64,000 nt of DNA from an uncultured Bacteroidia bacterium (lineage in GTDB: Bacteria > Bacteroidota > Bacteroidia > Bacteroidales > UBA932). Shown in pieces: positions 27,135 through 36,771 of the stretch (positions are counted from its first letter, which is position 1; each line of letters starts with the position of its first letter). The notes beneath the pieces were generated by a model. The model was given only the letters and a program-made list of their open reading frames with translations, did no database searches and had not been told where the DNA came from. The stretch covers positions 29,659-93,658 of the forward strand of contig CACWOZ010000011.1 of NCBI GenBank assembly GCA_902762655.1, given 5' to 3'. The translations under genes and the position numbers were made by a program.

Positions 27135-27192
27135 GTAAAAACTAAAAATTTATGTTTGCGTATCGAAAAGACTTTTTACCTACACTTCTTAC

Positions 27193-28122
27193 CTACTTTT
27201 TCTTTATCGCTTCGAAGCCCTTTCCATAAACTCCGGTGACAGACGTGACCGAGAGGAAGGCATCCGGGTCGATTGCCTTGATATAACGCAAAAGGATATT
27301 CAGGTCCGTCTTGCGGGTAAGGACCATGAGAACCTCGGTATTCTCCTTTGTATACCATCCTTTGCCGTCAAGCACGGTAACGCCCCTGTGCAGGTCCTTG
27401 GTTATGGAATCCGCAATATCGGCATAGTGCTTGGACAAGATGAATAATTGCACACTCTGGCGCGAACCTGATATGACCAGATCCAGTACCGTGCTGTTGA
27501 TGGTGATAAGTATGAAACCATACACCACATTGGTAAGCTTCTCTACGAAAGGCAACAATTCTCCATCCGGGGTAAAAGAAGGCACCAGCAGCGAAGACAG
27601 GATGATTACGACATCCATATAGAGTATGAGCCTGCCCGGGGAGACATTGCGGTATTTGTTTACCATCAATGCGATTATGTCCGTGCCACCGGTACTCCCT
27701 CCGGCAATCATGGTGAATCCTATGCCGATGCCTACCATGATGCCGCCCATGATCGTGCTCATCAGTTTGCCGTTGTCCAAAGCAATTGCCTGGATGAAAT
27801 CGGCAGGTATGATATCCTGGAAAAGATTGAGTCCGATTGAAGCGAGCAATGTAGCGTAGATGGTCTTCCAGCCGAAACCAAAACCAAGTACGAACATCGC
27901 GGCAACGATGAGCGCAGCGTTCACCACGAAATAGGAATAACCTATCTTGATTACCCCGTGTGTAGCGTACTGCAGGATAGCCGAGACACCGGTGACTCCC
28001 CCTCCGACGAGATTGTTCGGCACCAGGAAAATGCTCCATCCCAGCACGAAAAGCAGGATACCGAAGGTCACCATCGCATAATCGCGTATGGTATGGCCGA
28101 TTGTTGTTTTAAGCTTTGCCAT
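27193..28122 (-). CDS. YitT family membrane protein (second of a tandem pair)
   Basis: 309 residues from ATG 28122 ([18 protein letters not shown]); the longer frame to 28185 only extends into the upstream homologue. Five or six transmembrane segments in residues about 15-200 include the family's VPNNLVGGGVTGVSAIL and [17 protein letters not shown] motifs. The C-terminal DUF2179 domain reads GVTVLDGKGWYTKENTEVLMVLTRK and ends SVTGVYGKGF. Function is unknown in the family. It starts inside the last codons of the upstream YitT gene (14-base overlap), and the two are paralogues. Confidence 0.88.
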   Translation of the reverse strand: MAKLKTTIGHTIRDYAMVTFGILLFVLGWSIFLVPNNLVGGGVTGVSAILQYATHGVIKIGYSYFVVNAALIVAAMFVLGFGFGWKTIYATLLASIGLNLFQDIIPADFIQAIALDNGKLMSTIMGGIMVGIGIGFTMIAGGSTGGTDIIALMVNKYRNVSPGRLILYMDVVIILSSLLVPSFTPDGELLPFVEKLTNVVYGFILITINSTVLDLVISGSRQSVQLFILSKHYADIADSITKDLHRGVTVLDGKGWYTKENTEVLMVLTRKTDLNILLRYIKAIDPDAFLSVTSVTGVYGKGFEAIKKK

Positions 28123-29041
28123 CTTTCTTTTTCTTTTTTCCGGTGAGACCGGCCTTGATTTCTTCGAAACCTTCACCGTATACACTTCCGACAGGGTTGA
28201 CGGTCATGAAGGCATGGTCGTCCAGTTCCTTGATCTTTTTGGAGAGTTCCGGAACCTCGTTACGGCGCATGAGCAGAAGGAGCACATCCTTCTCTTTCTT
28301 GGTATACCATCCGGTAGCCTTCAGCACCGTGACTCCGCGCTCCATCTTGTGGATGATAAAGTCCGCTATCTCGCTGTGCCTGGAAGAGAACACAAGCAGC
28401 TGCACGGCTCCCCTGTCACCGACCACGACATAATCGATTACGAGTGCATATGCCGCCATCATTATGTAGCCGTATACCATGTCTCCGAACATCCTTCCGG
28501 GAAGGAACAGGATGGAGGTGATGATGAAGAAGTCCGTTATCAGGAACATCTTGCTGAGCGATACAGGCCAGTACTTGTTGACTATCAGCGCAATAATATC
28601 GGTACCACCGGTACTTCCGCCCTTGCGTATAGTAAGGCCGATGCCCACTGCTTCAAGCACACCGGCTATCACAGGTATCATGACCTTCTCCGGAATATAA
28701 AAGAAATTTCCGGGGACAGCCTGCATCCACTGCATTCCAGGAAGCGCGAATAGTTTCAGCAACAGGGTCTGTAGCAAAATACAATAGAGTGTACGGAAAC
28801 CGAAACCTATTCCGAATGCTATGACGGCAAGCCCGATAAGCAGGAGATTGATGACAAAGTAGGAATAAGATGCAATTATTACCCCGTTGGTAGCGTACTC
28901 AATGACGGCACAGAGACCCATGAGCCCGCCTGCGGACATGCCGTTGGGAATCATGAAACACTCCCATGCTATCGTCACGATAAGCACGGCAACAGTCATG
29001 TCAAGATAGTCCTTGATTGCGGATAATGCTTTGTTTTTCAT
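28109..29041 (-). CDS. YitT family membrane protein (first of a tandem pair)
   Basis: 310 residues with the same layout as its neighbour: transmembrane segments with [17 protein letters not shown] and [19 protein letters not shown], then a DUF2179 domain ([25 protein letters not shown]) ending VGSVYGEGF. The C-terminal tail is lysine-rich ([11 protein letters not shown]). The start overlaps the leuS stop by four bases and the end overlaps the second YitT gene by 14, so the three are translationally coupled. The tandem copies have diverged clearly, so the duplication is old. Confidence 0.88.
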   Translation of the reverse strand: MKNKALSAIKDYLDMTVAVLIVTIAWECFMIPNGMSAGGLMGLCAVIEYATNGVIIASYSYFVINLLLIGLAVIAFGIGFGFRTLYCILLQTLLLKLFALPGMQWMQAVPGNFFYIPEKVMIPVIAGVLEAVGIGLTIRKGGSTGGTDIIALIVNKYWPVSLSKMFLITDFFIITSILFLPGRMFGDMVYGYIMMAAYALVIDYVVVGDRGAVQLLVFSSRHSEIADFIIHKMERGVTVLKATGWYTKKEKDVLLLLMRRNEVPELSKKIKELDDHAFMTVNPVGSVYGEGFEEIKAGLTGKKKKKDGKA

Positions 29042-31770
29042 TTCAGAACAATGTTGACGATACGTCCGGGCACCACGATCACCTTTACTATATTCTGTTC
29101 TCCCACATACTTGGCCGTCTGATCCATGACGCGTATCTGAGCCTCGACTTCAGCTGGTGTTGCGCTCTTCGGCATATCCACCATGAACCTTGTCCTTCCG
29201 TTGAAGGATACCGGATATGTCACGCTGTCTTCGACGGTGAGGGACTCGTTATACTCGGGGAACGAAGCGCATGTAACGCTTTGATCATGCCCCAGACGCT
29301 CCCAAAGTTCCTCAGCCATGTGGGGTGCAAACGGGGAAAGCAGGATCACGAGAGGTTCGAGAACCTCGCGGGAACTGCATTTAAGTTCGGTCAGTTCATT
29401 CACGGCGATCATGAAGGCACTGATGGTTGTATTATAGGAGAATGCCTCTATATCATCCTGTTCCTTGCCAATCAACTTGTGCAAGGCCTTGAGTTCCTTT
29501 GCGGAGGCCCTGGTGTCGGTCACGAGGAATTTGTCCCTGTCGTAGAACAGGCGCCAGAACTTGCGAAGGAAGCGGTTCACACCGTCGATGCCCTTGGTAT
29601 CCCATGGCTTGCTCTGCTCTACAGGGCCGAGGAACATCTCATAGAGACGGAGGGTGTCTGCGCCGTAACTGTCGCAGATATCATCCGGATTCACGACGTT
29701 GTACATACTCTTGCTCATCTTCTCGACAGCCCATCCACAGATGTACTCGCCGTTCTCAAGGATGAACTCGGCATCCTTGTACTCCGGCCTCCAGGCCTTG
29801 AAGGCTTCGAGATCGAGGCGGTCGTTCCTGACTATATTGATGTCGACATGGATTTCAGTGGTTTCGTACTGATCCTTTAGCCCGAACGAGACGAACTTGT
29901 TAGTGCCTACGATCCTGTATACGAAATTGGAACGACCCTGTATCATGCCCTGATTGACCAGTTTGCGGAAAGGTTCATCTTCGCAGACATAACCGAGGTC
30001 ATAGAGGAATTTGTTCCAGAAACGGGAATAGATAAGGTGCCCGGTGGCATGCTCGGTGCCTCCAACGTACAAATCCACGTTCCTCCAGTACTTGTCAGCT
30101 TCGGCGCTTACAAGAGCCTGGTCGTTATGAGGATCCATGTAGCGGAGATAATATGCACTGGACCCCGCAAAGCCAGGCATGGTGCTGGTTTCAAGAGGAT
30201 GTCCCTTGTAGTTCCAGTCCTTTGCACGGGCGAGAGGAGGTTCACCGTTCTTCGACTTGTAGGATTCGATTTCAGGCAGCAGCAGAGGCAGTTCCTCATC
30301 GGGAACAGGGGTTGCGATACCATCTTTGTAGTAGATAGGGAAAGGCTCTCCCCAGTAGCGCTGGCGGCTGAAAATGGCATCGCGCAGGCGAAAGTTGGTC
30401 TTCCTGTGTCCAAGTCCGTGAGCCTCAACATAATCCTTGGCCGCCTCGATGGCGTCTTTCACATCCATTCCATTCAGGAATCCGGAGTTGATCATTATGC
30501 CTTCCTTGGCGTCGAAACTCTGTTCGCTAACATCCGCCCCTTCGATGAGCGGGATTATGGGAAGGCCGAATTTCTTCGCGAAGGCATAGTCCCGGCTGTC
30601 GTGCGCCGGAACGGCCATTATCGCACCGGTGCCATAGCCTGCAAGCACATACTCGGAAATCCAGATGGGCACCTTCTCTCCGGTGAGAGGATTGATGCCA
30701 TAGGATCCGGAGAACACGCCGGTTACGGTCTTCGTCTCTGCAATGCGCTCACGCTCAGTCTTTTTCTTAACTTCCTTTATATATGCTGCCACCGCTTCCT
30801 TCTGTTCGGGAGTGGTAAGCTCGTCTACCAGTTCACTTTCGGGAGCGAGCACCATGAAGGTGACTCCGAAAACGGTGTCGGCACGGGTGGTGAAGATGGT
30901 TATGGGCTTGTGGACATCGCCACAGACGGTGTCGAAAACCATTTCCGTTCCCTCGCTCTTGCCAATCCAGTTGCGCTGCATTTCCTTGAGGGAATCGGAC
31001 CAGTCCAGATTGTCGAGACTGTCCAGGAGGCGGCCGGCGTATGCCGACACACGGAGTTGCCACTGTGTCATCTTCTTCTGCTCGACAGGGAAGCCGCCAC
31101 GCACGGAAAGCCCGTCCTTTACTTCGTCGTTAGCCAGGACGGTGCCCAGTCCCTCGCACCAGTTGACCGATGTTTCTCCCTGATATGCAATGCGATAACG
31201 CATCAGGATATCGGATTTCTCCTTGGCGGAAGCCTGCTGCCAGATCTTGGGTGTGATGTCATCGTAGCCTGTACTCTCGAACTTGGAAATCAGTTCGGTT
31301 ATGGGGCGCGCCTTGTTCATCTGCGGATCGTACCAACTCTTGAACATGCGGAGGAATGCCCACTGCGTCCATTTATAGTAATCGGGGTCGCAGGTGCGGA
31401 AAGAACGATCCCAGTCGAATGAGAAACCGATGCGGTCCAGCTGTTCGCGATAACGGGCCACGTTCACCGTGGTCGTCTTTTCGGGATGCTGGCCGGTCTG
31501 GATGGCATACTGCTCTGCGGGCAGGCCGAAGGCATCGTAACCCATCGGATGAAGGACATTGAAGCCTTTCAAACGCTTGTAGCGCGCATAAATGTCACTT
31601 GCTATATATCCGAGAGGATGCCCAACATGCAATCCTGCCCCGGATGGGTACGGAAACATGTCCAACACATAGAATTTGGGTTTCGACGGATCTTCCTCTG
31701 TCTTGTAAGTCTTCTGCTCAGCCCAACGCTGCTGCCATTTTTTCTCGATACTTCTGAAATCGTAATCCAT
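29038..31770 (-). CDS. leuS: Leucyl-tRNA synthetase
   Basis: Charges tRNA-Leu. 910 residues, a usual length. The class I signature [17 protein letters not shown] (HIGH) is near residue 48, the CP1 editing domain includes [16 protein letters not shown], and the KMSKS loop reads [15 protein letters not shown]. The anticodon-binding and C-terminal domains follow. Three bases after the M28/TonB gene and four-base overlap with the first YitT gene. Highly conserved; no anomaly seen. Confidence 0.98.
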   Translation of the reverse strand: MDYDFRSIEKKWQQRWAEQKTYKTEEDPSKPKFYVLDMFPYPSGAGLHVGHPLGYIASDIYARYKRLKGFNVLHPMGYDAFGLPAEQYAIQTGQHPEKTTTVNVARYREQLDRIGFSFDWDRSFRTCDPDYYKWTQWAFLRMFKSWYDPQMNKARPITELISKFESTGYDDITPKIWQQASAKEKSDILMRYRIAYQGETSVNWCEGLGTVLANDEVKDGLSVRGGFPVEQKKMTQWQLRVSAYAGRLLDSLDNLDWSDSLKEMQRNWIGKSEGTEMVFDTVCGDVHKPITIFTTRADTVFGVTFMVLAPESELVDELTTPEQKEAVAAYIKEVKKKTERERIAETKTVTGVFSGSYGINPLTGEKVPIWISEYVLAGYGTGAIMAVPAHDSRDYAFAKKFGLPIIPLIEGADVSEQSFDAKEGIMINSGFLNGMDVKDAIEAAKDYVEAHGLGHRKTNFRLRDAIFSRQRYWGEPFPIYYKDGIATPVPDEELPLLLPEIESYKSKNGEPPLARAKDWNYKGHPLETSTMPGFAGSSAYYLRYMDPHNDQALVSAEADKYWRNVDLYVGGTEHATGHLIYSRFWNKFLYDLGYVCEDEPFRKLVNQGMIQGRSNFVYRIVGTNKFVSFGLKDQYETTEIHVDINIVRNDRLDLEAFKAWRPEYKDAEFILENGEYICGWAVEKMSKSMYNVVNPDDICDSYGADTLRLYEMFLGPVEQSKPWDTKGIDGVNRFLRKFWRLFYDRDKFLVTDTRASAKELKALHKLIGKEQDDIEAFSYNTTISAFMIAVNELTELKCSSREVLEPLVILLSPFAPHMAEELWERLGHDQSVTCASFPEYNESLTVEDSVTYPVSFNGRTRFMVDMPKSATPAEVEAQIRVMDQTAKYVGEQNIVKVIVVPGRIVNIVLK

Positions 31771-31773
31771 ATA

Positions 31774-32994
31774 TCAGTGTTTCTTTGCTTTTCTCAATTT
31801 GAATTCTACGTAGAGCGACAGCCTGGTGCGTACCGGCTTGCCGTCCACCATTCCCGGTTTCCAATCCGGAGATGCTTCGATCACTCGCACCGCCTCGGCA
31901 TCAAGCGAAGGGTGCACACCTTTCTCGACGCGGACATTCCCCACCTTGCCTTTCTCATCTACCACCAGGCTCACCTGCACACGGCCCTTTATGCCGTTCT
32001 CAAGTGCATATTCAGGATATTTCAAATATGTGTATACCCATCTGCCAAGGAACACGGACGGATCGGAAGAGCCCAGGAACCTTGGTTTGACATCGCAATC
32101 GCCGAAGGCCACGAGGGGGACCTTGGCATTACCCGAAGATGCATGGAAGGAAGGGGTATTGCCATTGCACAGGGCCAGGGTAAAGTTATAAAGATACTCG
32201 CACTGGCGCGCCATCTCTTCGTATTCCAGAGGATCCGTCCCCGGACGGTAAATCTTCCCGGGCTCCGCGGTGGTAAAAAGAACCGCCGGAATCTCCCTGG
32301 CATAAAAAGACCGGTGATCCGATACGGCAGGCTCCGAAGCGGTCAGCACAGGCCTGGCCGGCTGGAGAGTTTCTGAGATGGAGCGCAGGGCCTGGTTCAG
32401 GTCGCCGTTCGAGGCAGTAAATGCATACAGTCCGCGGCCGGGATTGTCGAAGAGGTCCAGGCCCTCATATGCGTCTATCTTGTCGACTTCCGGGAAACAA
32501 CGGTTCAGGAAGTACCAGGAACCGGCATTATTCTCTTCTGCCCCTCCGAAGGCTGCGATTATCACCGAACGGCGAAGCAGTACCTTGTTGGTGTTTAATT
32601 TGTCTGCGAGCCTGAGCAGCAGGGAGAGTCCGGATCCGTTGGAAGCTGCGAGGCGTGTGCCGATTACGATGTATTTGCCGCGTATCTGCTTGTCGTAGCC
32701 CGGAATCCAGGCAATTACATTATGGAATGTCGCAGTGTCCCCGTTCTCGCGGCGAATGCCGAAAGAAGTGTAGTCCGAACTTTCGAAGAGTTCGATGCCG
32801 GATGACGAAAGACGGTGCGAAACAAAGTCCGCGAGGGCCTCTTCGGTCTTGAGGGAAGACAGGGAATCAGCAGTAAAACGCAGGGAGGATGCCTCCTCTC
32901 CGGCAAAAAGTTCTGCATAGCCCTGGGCATGAGCCGTGACGGCGAGGAAAAAAGTGCATACAATAAGAACAAAATGCTTCATGGCGTCAGTCAT
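31774..32994 (-). CDS. M28 peptidase-like protein with a C-terminal TonB domain, probably inactive
   Basis: 406 residues; ATG 32982 (MKHFVLI) is an alternative start that gives a cleaner signal peptide ending AHAQ. Residues about 50-290 are an M28-type aminopeptidase fold: IAWIPGYDKQIRGKYIVIGTRL, SVIIAAFGGAEENNAGSWYF (EE at 153-154) and PAVSDHRSFYAREIPAVLFTT. The loop that normally holds the first zinc His and the bridging Asp (HxD...DNxSG) is shortened to GTRLAASNGSG and lacks both, so peptidase activity is doubtful. Residues about 315-400 are a TonB C-terminal domain (YPEYALENGIKGRVQVSLVVDEKG, WKPGMVDGKPVRTRLSL). The fusion suggests a periplasmic binding or scaffold role. Overlaps the SPOR gene by eight bases. 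Confidence 0.8.
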   Translation of the reverse strand: MTDAMKHFVLIVCTFFLAVTAHAQGYAELFAGEEASSLRFTADSLSSLKTEEALADFVSHRLSSSGIELFESSDYTSFGIRRENGDTATFHNVIAWIPGYDKQIRGKYIVIGTRLAASNGSGLSLLLRLADKLNTNKVLLRRSVIIAAFGGAEENNAGSWYFLNRCFPEVDKIDAYEGLDLFDNPGRGLYAFTASNGDLNQALRSISETLQPARPVLTASEPAVSDHRSFYAREIPAVLFTTAEPGKIYRPGTDPLEYEEMARQCEYLYNFTLALCNGNTPSFHASSGNAKVPLVAFGDCDVKPRFLGSSDPSVFLGRWVYTYLKYPEYALENGIKGRVQVSLVVDEKGKVGNVRVEKGVHPSLDAEAVRVIEASPDWKPGMVDGKPVRTRLSLYVEFKLRKAKKH

Positions 32995-33511
32995 TTACAA
33001 GAATCCATACATCCTTTGGGCAGAACGATTCGGTCCTGACCTTCTGGAGATTATCCCATAAATGTGCCAAAGCATCGGTTCCTGCGACACCTACCGCCGT
33101 AAAACCGTTACCGTAAGGAATCTTTTCAACCTCATATCCGGCAGCTTCTATCTTGGACGCGAGCCAACCGGCATTGGCGGCATTGGAAAAGGCGCCCACG
33201 ATGATGTAATAGCGTTTGCCGAGTCTGAGTGCGTCCACTCCTCGCAGGCTTGCCACCGAAAGGAACATCTCACCGGAATTCCTGATCTTGTCGAGAATGG
33301 CAAGAGAATCCGCCTTAGCCTTTTCCAGACGGCTCAAGGAGTCCATCCGGGCCTTGTGCGCGGCTTCCTCGCGGAGTATAATCTCGCGTTTGGCAGCAAT
33401 TTCATCGGATGTAGGCCTCCCGGCCAGACGGCGGAAAGAGTCGCAGCCCTGAAGCGCCGTGACCGCGAAAAACACCAGCAGGACACCGGATATGAGTCTT
33501 CCTTTTGTCAT
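32987..33511 (-). CDS. SPOR-domain lipoprotein
   Basis: 174 residues. The lipoprotein signal ends in ALQGC (Cys at about 23). A charged coiled-coil-like stretch follows (AAKREIILREEAAHKARMDSLSRLEKAKADSLAIL, residues about 39-73) and then a SPOR domain from about 95 (KRYYIIVGAFSNAANAGWLASKIEAAGYEVEKIPYG). A peptidoglycan-binding envelope protein is inferred. A TATATTTG -7 element (minus, 33518-33525) six bases before the ATG gives it an internal promoter within the long leftward run. It overlaps the next gene by eight bases. Confidence 0.82.
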   Translation of the reverse strand: MTKGRLISGVLLVFFAVTALQGCDSFRRLAGRPTSDEIAAKREIILREEAAHKARMDSLSRLEKAKADSLAILDKIRNSGEMFLSVASLRGVDALRLGKRYYIIVGAFSNAANAGWLASKIEAAGYEVEKIPYGNGFTAVGVAGTDALAHLWDNLQKVRTESFCPKDVWILVND

Positions 33512-33517
33512 AGTTTA

Positions 33518-33525
33518 CAAATATA
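33518..33525 (-). promoter_or_regulatory. Internal -7 element before the SPOR lipoprotein gene
   Basis: TATATTTG on the minus strand, six bases before ATG 33511. The same TATATTTG with a six- or seven-base gap occurs before the Fur-like and acetyltransferase genes. Confidence 0.55.
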
Positions 33526-33535
33526 GAAAAAAGAA

Positions 33536-34474
33536 TCAGTCCTCTGCATCGAAAGCTTTCACAATTTTGCTTACGAGAGGGTGACGCACGATGTCGCGGT
33601 CGTCAAAAAAAATCGCGGACACGCCCTTGAGATCCTTTACAAGTTCTATCCCGCGCAGCAGGCCTGAATCTTCCTTATGGGGAAGGTCTACCTGGGTGGC
33701 ATCGCCTGTGACGATGAACTTGGCATTGGTACCCATGCGTGTCAGGAACATCTTGAGTTGCCCCATGTTGGTGTTCTGGGCTTCGTCGAGTATGACGCAT
33801 GCGCCGTCAAGAGTGCGGCCACGCATATAGGCGAGGGGCGCTATCTGGATTGTGCCTCCGCTGATGAATTCCTGAAGTTTGCGGGAAGGGATCATATCCC
33901 CAAGCGCATCATACAGGGGCTGGAGATAGGGGTCGAGTTTGTCTTTGAGATCTCCGGGCAGGAAGCCCAGCCTCTCCCCCGCTTCGACCGCTGGACGGGT
34001 GAGGATAATACGGCGGACTTCCCTGTTCTTGAGGGCACGAACGGCGAGAGCGATGGCGATATAGGTCTTTCCGGTACCGGCAGGGCCTACTGCAAAAACC
34101 AGGTCGTTGCTGAAATATGCCTTTACCATCTTCTCCTGATTGGCATTGCGGGCACGTATCGCCTTGCCTTCATTTGTATAAACGATAACGGCGTTCCCGT
34201 GTTCGGCCAGAACCGAAGACGACGGGTGGCCTGCAAAAAGGTCCTCTACGTCGTAGATAGTCAGATTGAGTTTGTGTTTACGCACGGAAACCAGCTGAGC
34301 TAGTTTTTCCTCGAAATCAGCAATCTTGTCCCCGGGGCCGTCAATTTGTATCTCGTTCCCCTTCCCCGATACTTCCAGGCTGGGATAATAAGTGCAAAAT
34401 TCATTCAGGATGCGATTTCCGGGGCCCAGTATGCTAACGGGGTCGGCTGTGTCCAGCGTAATGGTTTTCTTCAT
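33536..34474 (-). CDS. phoH: PhoH family ATPase
   Basis: 312 residues from ATG 34474 (MKKTITLDTADPVSILG); the longer frame to 34624 is antisense read-through inside the CapA gene. An N-terminal KH-like region is followed by the PhoH ATPase domain with Walker A GPAGTGKTYIAI, ILTRPAVEAGERLGFLPGD, Walker B CVILDEAQN and GDATQVDLP. PhoH-like proteins are linked to RNA metabolism and ribosome maturation. The start overlaps the CapA stop by four bases. Confidence 0.93.
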   Translation of the reverse strand: MKKTITLDTADPVSILGPGNRILNEFCTYYPSLEVSGKGNEIQIDGPGDKIADFEEKLAQLVSVRKHKLNLTIYDVEDLFAGHPSSSVLAEHGNAVIVYTNEGKAIRARNANQEKMVKAYFSNDLVFAVGPAGTGKTYIAIALAVRALKNREVRRIILTRPAVEAGERLGFLPGDLKDKLDPYLQPLYDALGDMIPSRKLQEFISGGTIQIAPLAYMRGRTLDGACVILDEAQNTNMGQLKMFLTRMGTNAKFIVTGDATQVDLPHKEDSGLLRGIELVKDLKGVSAIFFDDRDIVRHPLVSKIVKAFDAED

Positions 34475-35412
34475 TCTATACCTGTCGTTTTCTTGACTCT
34501 TTCGAGAGTCTGCATCATATTGTCGTAATCGGAAGGGTCGATCCAGTCGGCGCGCTTTCCGATCTGTTCTTCCACCACTACTGTCCGGAAACTGTCTGTT
34601 TTCTTTCCGGGCAGGGAACACCACAGGAATTTCAGTTCAGGCCCGCGGAGTACTGTCTCCTTGCTGCCCTTCCTGTGTATCAGAGTGAGCACGGCGGCAA
34701 GTTCCAGCCTGGTATTCACCGCACTCATGTTCGACACCGCATTGCCGAGCGAATAGACCACGGGCACACCCTTTATGAAAGTGGTGTCCTGGACCACATG
34801 CGGATGGGCGCCTATGATTGCATCCGCTCCCTGTCCGACAAGCCATTCAGCCCATTCCTGCTGCTCTCTGTTGTGCCTGAGCACATATTCCTCTCCCCAA
34901 TGCGGCAGTACTATGACAAAATCGGCCATATTCCTGGCACGCTTCATCTGCCGCGCTATTTCCTCCCTGTTCATCCTGCTCACCTTCGGATACTCTTCCG
35001 TAGCTCCAAGGTTGGTGCCGTAAGTGAAGTTCACCAGAGCAATCCTTATCCCCTTTACTGTAACCAGGAGCGGATTATTCCTGAAGTACTGTTCCTCGTC
35101 CAATCCGGATCCTGTGAAGGCATCGTACTGCTTCAAAGTGCGTTCCAGGCCCTTCGAGCCTTTGTCCAGAATGTGGTTATTTGCCGTGAGGAGCACATCC
35201 ACACCGGCATCCAGAATGCTGGAAAGGTACCCGTCGGGAGCGCTGAATGCGGGGTACCCGGTGTAGGGTGGCCCCGCAAGCGTAAATTCAGCGTTCGCTA
35301 TGGAGAGATCCGCTTCTGACAGAAGCGGTCTCAAATCGTCCAGAAAATGAGAGTGGTCGAACTGCAGTTGCCTGGCGTGCATCATCACATCGCCTATGAT
35401 GCAGATGCTCAC
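34471..35412 (-). CDS. CapA-like metallophosphatase family protein
   Basis: 313 residues of the PGA_cap (CapA/metallophosphatase) fold: ICIIGDVMMHARQ at the N-terminus, LSIANAEFTLAG, VLLTANNHILDKG, VLPHWGEEYVLRHN and IGAHPHVVQDT. The family is linked to poly-gamma-glutamate capsule synthesis, but this gene stands alone, so the role is unclear. The only available start is GTG 35412, right at the domain edge, so no signal peptide is encoded. The codons before it (SAAPADT) are in frame with the stop of the upstream TPR gene. Four-base overlap with phoH. Confidence 0.85.
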   Translation of the reverse strand: MSICIIGDVMMHARQLQFDHSHFLDDLRPLLSEADLSIANAEFTLAGPPYTGYPAFSAPDGYLSSILDAGVDVLLTANNHILDKGSKGLERTLKQYDAFTGSGLDEEQYFRNNPLLVTVKGIRIALVNFTYGTNLGATEEYPKVSRMNREEIARQMKRARNMADFVIVLPHWGEEYVLRHNREQQEWAEWLVGQGADAIIGAHPHVVQDTTFIKGVPVVYSLGNAVSNMSAVNTRLELAAVLTLIHRKGSKETVLRGPELKFLWCSLPGKKTDSFRTVVVEEQIGKRADWIDPSDYDNMMQTLERVKKTTGIE

Positions 35413-35433
35413 CGTATCGGCAGGAGCGGCACT

Positions 35434-36753
35434 TCATTTGCCGGCAGCGACGATAGCGTCGTATTTCTCGTAACGAGCCTGATACTCGGGATCATCGCGG
35501 AAACGGAAGCATGCGTTCTTGATGTATTCTGCGATGGTGGTCTGTATCTCCTTGTCCTTGGTTACGGCAAAGCCCTTCTCGAAAGGCTCGATGGCAGCCT
35601 TCAAAGTCTTGTCGTATTCCTCGACCAGAGCAGCATATTTGGCATCGTCCATCTCGAAGGAAGCCTTCTCCTGCACCTCGACGGCATGGTTGTAGAGATA
35701 TACGCCCTTGCCGATGTATCCGAACTCATAATTGGGATCGATCTCGCCGCACTTGTCGTAAGCCTCGAAAGCCTTTTCAACCTGCGGAGGATCCATTTTG
35801 AGGCGGATATTGCCTTCTACATACCAAAGGGATGCATTGCCGGGCTCGTTGGCCTTGGCGACATCGAGAAGTTCGAAAAGACGGTCGGTACTGCCACCGT
35901 TGGTGGTGTAGTAGTTGATGAGACCGATGAGAATGCTCTGGCTCTTGGGATAGTTCACGAAACCTTCCTCGAGATACTTGACGGAAAGTTCCTGGTCGCC
36001 TTCTTTCTCTGCGATGGTGGAAAGACGGGCATAGACGTCGCCTTCGTCACCGTAATATTTATGATCTACGCACTGGAGGAAGAAAACCTTTGCACGCGCT
36101 ACGTCGTTGGCAATCCATGCAGTAAGACCGGCATTGTAGATTGCGTTTGTATCGACCTGGTTGTAAGGCTCGGTCATCGAGGCGTTTGCGGCAGCTTCGA
36201 AAAGCTTGGACGAACCGACATAATCCTGAAGCTGGTATGCAGTGACAGCCTCATTCGAAAGTTTGTCGTGAATAATGCCTATAGCCTCGGAGATATCTTT
36301 GGTCTTCTTGGCCTTGACATCGAGTTCGTACGCTTTCTTGTATGCAGCCATGGCATTCATAAGGGGATCTTCGACAGCCGGCTTTGTGGTAACGATTGTG
36401 AAAAGCTGGCCGTTAGAGAAATAATAATCGGCGGTTTCATAGTGCTGCACCGTCATAGGCTGGCCCTGAACCTCCACCTGCTCGGTGCTGACAGGTTTCA
36501 CACCAGTCATGAGAAGTTGAAGCTCTGCTTCGGGAGCACCTACATATCCATTGCCCTGAACTGCGTTGTATGCATCCAGATAAGTTTGTCCGAGTTTGAT
36601 CCAGGTCGCCATATTGGCCGCCTTCTTCTCGTTGAGAGTAGCAGCCTTGGCAGCCTCGACTTTCTTGGCTGCAGCCTCGGCGTCCTTTAATTGCTGGGCG
36701 TTTGCGATCTGGAACGACGCCAGAAGAGCAAGTGCGAAAATAATCTTTTTCAT
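35434..36753 (-). CDS. Secreted TPR-repeat protein
   Basis: 439 residues. A signal peptide (MKKIIFALALLASFQIANAQ) is followed by an Ala/Lys-rich helix (LKDAEAAAKKVEAAKAATLNEKKAAN) and TPR-like helical repeats over residues about 130-400 (YKKAYELDVKAKKTKDISEAIGIIHDKL, AIYNAGLTAWIANDVARAKVFFLQCVDHKYYG, ASLWYVEGNIRLKMDPPQVEKAFEAYDKCGEIDPN). Such periplasmic TPR proteins serve as protein-protein scaffolds in Bacteroidales. It lies 18 bases after gyrA, and its stop is 21 bases before the CapA GTG in the same frame. Confidence 0.85.
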   Translation of the reverse strand: MKKIIFALALLASFQIANAQQLKDAEAAAKKVEAAKAATLNEKKAANMATWIKLGQTYLDAYNAVQGNGYVGAPEAELQLLMTGVKPVSTEQVEVQGQPMTVQHYETADYYFSNGQLFTIVTTKPAVEDPLMNAMAAYKKAYELDVKAKKTKDISEAIGIIHDKLSNEAVTAYQLQDYVGSSKLFEAAANASMTEPYNQVDTNAIYNAGLTAWIANDVARAKVFFLQCVDHKYYGDEGDVYARLSTIAEKEGDQELSVKYLEEGFVNYPKSQSILIGLINYYTTNGGSTDRLFELLDVAKANEPGNASLWYVEGNIRLKMDPPQVEKAFEAYDKCGEIDPNYEFGYIGKGVYLYNHAVEVQEKASFEMDDAKYAALVEEYDKTLKAAIEPFEKGFAVTKDKEIQTTIAEYIKNACFRFRDDPEYQARYEKYDAIVAAGK

Positions 36754-36771
36754 ATCAGTTACAGTTAGTTA

